64,000 nt of DNA from Ignavibacteria bacterium (GTDB taxonomy: Bacteria > Bacteroidota > Ignavibacteria > Tepidaquicellales > Tepidaquicellaceae): contig JADJMZ010000001.1 in NCBI GenBank assembly GCA_016709315.1, forward strand, positions 868,001 to 932,000, written 5' to 3'. The position numbers and the translations under genes were made by a program. Position 1 is the stretch's first letter; every line of letters starts with the position of its first letter. Shown piece by piece: positions 60,588 through 64,000 of the stretch. Under the pieces are notes generated by a model. That model did no database searches. It saw only the letters and a list, made by a program, of their open reading frames with translations, and had not been told where the DNA came from.

Positions 60588-62483
60588 TCATTCTACTATT
60601 TCCACTTCGCACTCTTCTATTGAACTAAAAAAATATTTTCCATAAGGTTTCGTAATTATTCTGCTGTCAAGAATCGCAATAATCCCTTTGTCTGTTTTAT
60701 GACGGATAAGTCTGCCGATTCCCTGCCTGAATTTTAATATTGCTTCCGGCAATGAGTAATCTAAAAAACTGTTTCCTCCGTTTTTTTCTATGAATTCCAT
60801 TTTTGCCTGAACCACCGGATGAGACGGAACCTGAAAAGGCAAACGGGTTATTATCAGATTACTGAGTGATTCTCCCGGTACATCCACTCCCATCCAGAAG
60901 CTGTCAAGTCCGAACAAAACCGAATTGATTTCCTGTTTGAAATTTTTGAGCAGTGTGCTTCTTGATGTTCCTGTTCCCTGCATGTAAAGATTTATGTTTT
61001 CTTCCGATAGTATCTCGCTTAGTTCTTTACCGATACTTTTAAGCAAAAGGGAATTTGTAAAAAGCACAAGGGCTTTTCCTTTTGTGACCCGGATAAAATA
61101 TAAAATCCATTCTTTTAATTTTTCATTATAAACTTCTGTATTGAATTTTAATGGCTCCGGAATATTTTTCGGAATGTAAATCTTGACCTGATTATGAAAA
61201 TCAAACGGAGATTCAAGTTTTAATACTTCAGCTTTTTCTCCGCCTATCCTTTTTTTAAAATAATTAAATTCATTGTTGATAGTTATAGATGCGCTTGTAA
61301 ATACAGATGAGTTGTTTTCTCTGAAAATATTTTTCCTGAAAAAATCCGAAACATCAACAGGTGCGGAGCAAACGCTTACATTGGATTCAGGTTTATTTGA
61401 AGCGATCTCAGCCCAGTAAACAAAGTCGTTTCCCTTTTCATTATTTTTCTGATTCAGAAATTCATCAAGTACATAATTGAATTCCGTGAACCTTATAATG
61501 AATTCGTTCAGTTCATTTTCCTGGTCTTCATTTTTGCATGCAAACCTGAGCGCTTTAAGATTTTTCAGCAGATTATCGAGTTCGGGCTTTAATATGTTCT
61601 CTTCAATTTCCTTCTCATAAACCCTGGCAGTCAGACTTCCCGGCTTTTTTTCTTTTAAGGAAAAAAGATTATCCCTCAGTCTGAAAAAAAATTCCCGGTT
61701 AAGTTCTAATAGATTTTCAATGATCAGCTGAATGTGAAGAGAAGGCAGAGTAAGAAGAAATCCTTTCTTCTTCTGCTGATTATATAATTTAAGCAGATGA
61801 TATTTAAGCATCTCCCTGGAAACCCTCGGCGCGATGTGGTCGGTAGCTACTGACTCTACTGTATGCGCCTCATCAAATATTATAAAATCATTTTTATAAA
61901 GAAAACCATCCTTGTCATCAGAAACTCCGTCAAACAAAGTAAAGAACAAATGATGATTGACAACAATAATATCAGAATCAACAAGTTCCTTCTTCGCTTT
62001 CTGGTAAAAACATTTCGTATCATCACCGCCGCAGGATTTGTTTGTGCAGATTCCTCTTTCGGAACAAACAGAATCCCATACATTCTCATTTATTGCAAAA
62101 TTAATATCCGACCTTGTTCCGTCAACGGTTCTTTTTGACCACAGAAAAATTTTTTCAAGATTCAGCTGCTCTTCCGTTTCAAAAAGAGTATTTGAAGATT
62201 CCATCGCTCTTGCTAGTCTTTTGGGACAAAGATAATTATTCCTTCCTTTGAGAAGTTTTGCTTTGAACTTTACCGGAAGAGTTTTCTGAAGAAACGGAAT
62301 ATCTTTGCTGATAAGCTGTTCCTGCAGATTAATTGTGTAAGTGGAGATTATTACTTTCTTTTCATTTTTCTTAGCATAAAAAACCGAAGGGACAAGGTAA
62401 GCAAAACTTTTCCCTATGCCTGTCGGCGCTTCTATAATTATATGTGATTTTGATTCAAGGGAATTCAGTATTGAATCTGACAT
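60588..62483 (-). CDS. DinG/XPD-like superfamily 2 helicase; N-terminal Q-motif region cut off by an upstream stop
   Basis: The 631-residue open frame begins with a helix and then Walker A EAPTGIGKS (18-26), the Fe-S cluster Cys set (NYLCPKRL, VCSERGICTNKSCGG, CFYQKA), the DEAH box IIFDEAHTVES, and C-terminal motifs SFWMGVDVPGESLSNLIITR, LPFQVPSHP and RQGIGRLIRH. This is the 5'-3' DNA helicase family of DinG/YoaA/XPD. The first ATG (62483) is inside the usual N-terminus: reading upstream in the same frame gives NYEFRKGQEE directly before it, matching the Q-motif, then a TAA, then more family-like sequence. So the annotated start probably yields a helicase without its Q-motif, or the gene has a premature stop. 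Confidence 0.85.
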   Translation of the reverse strand: MSDSILNSLESKSHIIIEAPTGIGKSFAYLVPSVFYAKKNEKKVIISTYTINLQEQLISKDIPFLQKTLPVKFKAKLLKGRNNYLCPKRLARAMESSNTLFETEEQLNLEKIFLWSKRTVDGTRSDINFAINENVWDSVCSERGICTNKSCGGDDTKCFYQKAKKELVDSDIIVVNHHLFFTLFDGVSDDKDGFLYKNDFIIFDEAHTVESVATDHIAPRVSREMLKYHLLKLYNQQKKKGFLLTLPSLHIQLIIENLLELNREFFFRLRDNLFSLKEKKPGSLTARVYEKEIEENILKPELDNLLKNLKALRFACKNEDQENELNEFIIRFTEFNYVLDEFLNQKNNEKGNDFVYWAEIASNKPESNVSVCSAPVDVSDFFRKNIFRENNSSVFTSASITINNEFNYFKKRIGGEKAEVLKLESPFDFHNQVKIYIPKNIPEPLKFNTEVYNEKLKEWILYFIRVTKGKALVLFTNSLLLKSIGKELSEILSEENINLYMQGTGTSRSTLLKNFKQEINSVLFGLDSFWMGVDVPGESLSNLIITRLPFQVPSHPVVQAKMEFIEKNGGNSFLDYSLPEAILKFRQGIGRLIRHKTDKGIIAILDSRIITKPYGKYFFSSIEECEVEIVE

Positions 62484-62591
62484 TTCTTCCTGCCCTTTTC
62501 GGAATTCATAATTTTAAAAATTCCTGGAAAGAATCCCCTCGGTTGAAAAAAAATTTTTTATTTCATCTGTGATGTTCGGTGTTTCAGACAA
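62484..62591 (-). pseudogene. N-terminal extension of the DinG-like gene interrupted by TAA at 62516-62514
   Basis: In the frame of the helicase a TTG at 62591-62589 opens LSETPNITDEIKNFFSTEGI then LSRNF, a TAA, and NYEFRKGQEE joined to the ATG at 62483. The order FF..G.LS....YE.R.GQ..M is the N-terminus expected in this helicase family, and the same frame continues on both sides of the stop, so a substitution (for example AAA to TAA) rather than an indel fits. Alternatives are a base-call error, suppression, or real use of the downstream ATG. Confidence 0.6.
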
Positions 62592-62689
62592 ATTAATAAT
62601 TGAATTGTTTATATTAATTAACTTTGAAATTTTAAATTTAATTTAAAAACATTACAATGATAAGTTATTCATAGAATAAATCATATAAA

Positions 62690-63229
62690 ATGCGAAAACT
62701 TACACATTCTGAAATTGAAAATGACAGAAAGAAACCTGAATCCATCAATGAATACAAACGCAATCCTGTTTTCGCTCTTTGTGATAACATAAGGAGCATA
62801 TTCAATGTGGGAGCCATATTCAGAACTTCCGACGCCGCTTTCATAGAAAAACTGTATCTTACCGGCTATACACCTTATCCTCCGAGAAAAGAGATCGAGA
62901 AAGTAGCGCTTGGCGCTACAGAAACTGTCCCGTGGGAATATTACAAGGATCCTCTGGAAGCTGTAACAAAAATTAAATCCGAAGGAATAAAAATTGCCGT
63001 TCTGGAAATAACCGACAAAAAAAATCTTATCTGGAATATAAGAAAGGAAGATTTCCCTGTATGTCTGATACTTGGTAATGAGATCTCAGGGGTATCAAAG
63101 GAAATAATTGATATTGCAGATACTTCATTTGAAATACCTATGATGGGAATGAAACAATCGTTGAATGTATCAGTTGCTTACGGTATAGCAGTTTATGAAA
63201 TGATAAGAGAACTTAATTACAAAGACTAA
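62690..63229 (+). CDS. SpoU/TrmH-family RNA 2'-O-methyltransferase
   Basis: The 179-residue protein is a SPOUT-type trefoil-knot methyltransferase: motif 1 LCDNIRSIFNVGAIFRTSDA (with N and R), KVALGATETVPWEYY, and the SAM-binding knot CLILGNEISGVSKEIID with IPMMGMKQSLNVSVAYGIA (motif 3). It methylates a ribose 2'-OH in tRNA or rRNA; which site is unknown. It lacks the extra N-terminal domain of TrmH of E. coli. A TAACTTTG sequence lies 64 bases upstream (62619-62626) but without a well-placed TTG. Divergent from the helicase gene. Confidence 0.92.
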   Translation: MRKLTHSEIENDRKKPESINEYKRNPVFALCDNIRSIFNVGAIFRTSDAAFIEKLYLTGYTPYPPRKEIEKVALGATETVPWEYYKDPLEAVTKIKSEGIKIAVLEITDKKNLIWNIRKEDFPVCLILGNEISGVSKEIIDIADTSFEIPMMGMKQSLNVSVAYGIAVYEMIRELNYKD

Positions 63230-63327
63230 TATTCAAAATAAACTAAATCAGTATATTCGCAGAAAAATTTTCCGGATTTAAATGGTAATTTAATATTGAC
63301 GCAAAACATCTCGCACAGTATTTATCA

Positions 63328-63358
63328 TTGACATTTTTACTGTAAAAAAGGTATTTTG
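63328..63358 (+). promoter_or_regulatory. Promoter-like TTG-N21-TATTTTG
   Basis: TTG at 63328-63330 (within TTGACA) is 21 bases from TATTTTG at 63352-63358, and the ATG of the next gene follows 19 bases later. The arrangement is like that before the motor cluster. Confidence 0.5.
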
Positions 63359-63377
63359 TATTAATAAAATACGACAA

Positions 63378-63890
63378 ATGAAAAAAATTATTGCAATATT
63401 ATTCACATTATTAATATTTTCAAATAATTCGTTTTCACAATTCAAAGGGAACGACGACAATAAACCCTCAATATTTAATAAGAGCTCCAATAATCTGATA
63501 CTCGGATTTATTAATCCGAAAAATTTCTCGATGAGACATTCATTTAATGTCTCTATGTTAACTACAGGATACGGTAATGTTTCACTGACATCATACATCA
63601 GTTCAATGAATTATAAAATCTCAAATAAACTGGATGTAAGCGCTGATGTTAAGTTTCAGTATTCACCGTTTGCTTCGTCAGGATTAGGCTCTGAATATTC
63701 AAGTTCTCTGCAGAAAAATCTTTCCGGGGTTTATTTATCCAGAGCATCTTTGAATTACAGAATATCAGAGAATGCTTCAATAAATTTTCAGTACAGAAAG
63801 TATGATGAAAGCGATTATTTCGGAAATTTAAACAATCCTTTTTTTAACAATTCGGGCTATAACGGATTTTACGATTCCAGTTGGAGATAA
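63378..63890 (+). CDS. Exported, probably outer-membrane, protein of unknown function
   Basis: The 170-residue product has a signal peptide (IIAILFTLLIFSNNSFSQ) and then alternating hydrophobic strands (LILGFINPKNFSMRHSFNVS, LDVSADVKFQYSPFASSGLG, ASINFQYRKYDESDYFG), as in small beta-barrels or barrel-associated proteins. The end YNGFYDSSWR is aromatic-rich but does not finish in Phe. No family is recognised. It has its own promoter-like site and terminator and is thus probably a single-gene transcript. Confidence 0.6.
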   Translation: MKKIIAILFTLLIFSNNSFSQFKGNDDNKPSIFNKSSNNLILGFINPKNFSMRHSFNVSMLTTGYGNVSLTSYISSMNYKISNKLDVSADVKFQYSPFASSGLGSEYSSSLQKNLSGVYLSRASLNYRISENASINFQYRKYDESDYFGNLNNPFFNNSGYNGFYDSSWR

Positions 63891-63912
63891 AAATATTTTC
63901 ATAAAATTTATT

Positions 63913-63947
63913 AAAACCGGAGGTAAAGCTTACTTTCGGTTTTTTTG
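63913..63947 (+). terminator. Terminator of the last gene
   Basis: An imperfect 14-bp hairpin (AAAACCGGAGGTAA with TTACTTTCGGTTTT, two wobble pairs) is followed by a T run, 22 bases after the stop at 63890. Confidence 0.75.
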
Positions 63948-64000
63948 TTTCAGCCGTAAATAATAACGATTGAAGAATAATTTACTTAATTATATTTTAA

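Noticed and set aside
62619..62626. TAACTTTG before the SpoU methyltransferase as a promoter
   Set aside because: No TTG 19-21 bases upstream, so only half of the expected signal is present.
1..64000. tRNA, rRNA, prophage or transposase genes
   Set aside because: None was recognisable by eye in either strand; a tRNAscan or profile search was not possible.

Overview
The window is about 64 kb of low-GC (roughly 35%) chromosome from a Gram-negative member of the Bacteroidota/Chlorobiota superphylum, most probably an Ignavibacteria-like lineage. This is inferred from several things: five secreted proteins end in a type IX secretion (T9SS) sorting domain with an NYPNPFNP/NFPNPFNP motif, there are three large TonB-dependent receptors, DUF4835 (PorD-type) and PorV/PorQ-like proteins are present, most starts lack a Shine-Dalgarno sequence, and promoter-like sites fit TTG-N20-TAnnTTTG. 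No rRNA, tRNA, CRISPR array, phage or transposase gene was seen. Most of the window is ordinary chromosomal housekeeping and envelope content.

Layout. 1-3.9 kb: end of a YfhO-like membrane protein, a DUF3299 protein, the C-terminal half of a split carbamoyl-phosphate synthase large subunit, and a small membrane protein. 3.9-13 kb (minus strand): three TonB-dependent receptors and a T9SS-sorted Asp-box protein; the first receptor carries a 3' frameshift, and an 84-bp hairpin tandem repeat lies between the last two. 13.3-15.3 kb: a small metal-handling locus with Cys-rich exported proteins and an HMA-domain protein. 15.4-19.3 kb: acetyltransferase, alpha/beta hydrolase and a second Asp-box T9SS protein. 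19.4-24.7 kb (minus): unknown genes, deoC with a minisatellite at its 3' end, an orphan DUF6922 antitoxin overlapping a toxin stub, and glgB. 24.9-31 kb: a giant DUF4175-like coiled-coil protein divergent from an ECF sigma factor/anti-sigma pair. 31-35.5 kb: a HEAT-repeat protein and two tandem paralogous T9SS proteins. 35.5-41 kb: lone nuoJ, then a minus-strand run of serS, RmlD-like, PfkB-like, aldo/keto reductase and PorV/PorQ-like genes. 41-46 kb: DUF4835, OmpA with thrombospondin type 3 repeats, DUF6434, recA and recX. 46-49 kb: T9SS-sorted M14 carboxypeptidase and two palindromic repeat elements. 49-58 kb: BadF-type kinase, guaA, a solute-binding protein, then a cluster that looks like an envelope-spanning motor: a TolQ/ExbB-like four-helix protein, a GldM-like single-span protein, an outer-membrane barrel, a lipoprotein and a LysM protein. 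58-64 kb: PhoH, RsmB, a DinG-type helicase with a nonsense codon in its N-terminal region, a SpoU methyltransferase and an outer-membrane protein.

Taken together, the strongest theme is the cell envelope: T9SS cargo, T9SS-associated parts and a candidate motor, plus TonB-driven uptake linked to metal handling. The most useful leads are the 53.2-57.9 kb cluster, the decayed toxin-antitoxin pair at 21.5-21.9 kb, two apparent gene disruptions (4.05 kb and 62.5 kb), the GAAA-capped hairpin repeat at 10.4 kb, and a palindromic repeat family that has itself been invaded by a second element at 42.2 kb. All functional names rest on reading translations by eye; no search was run.
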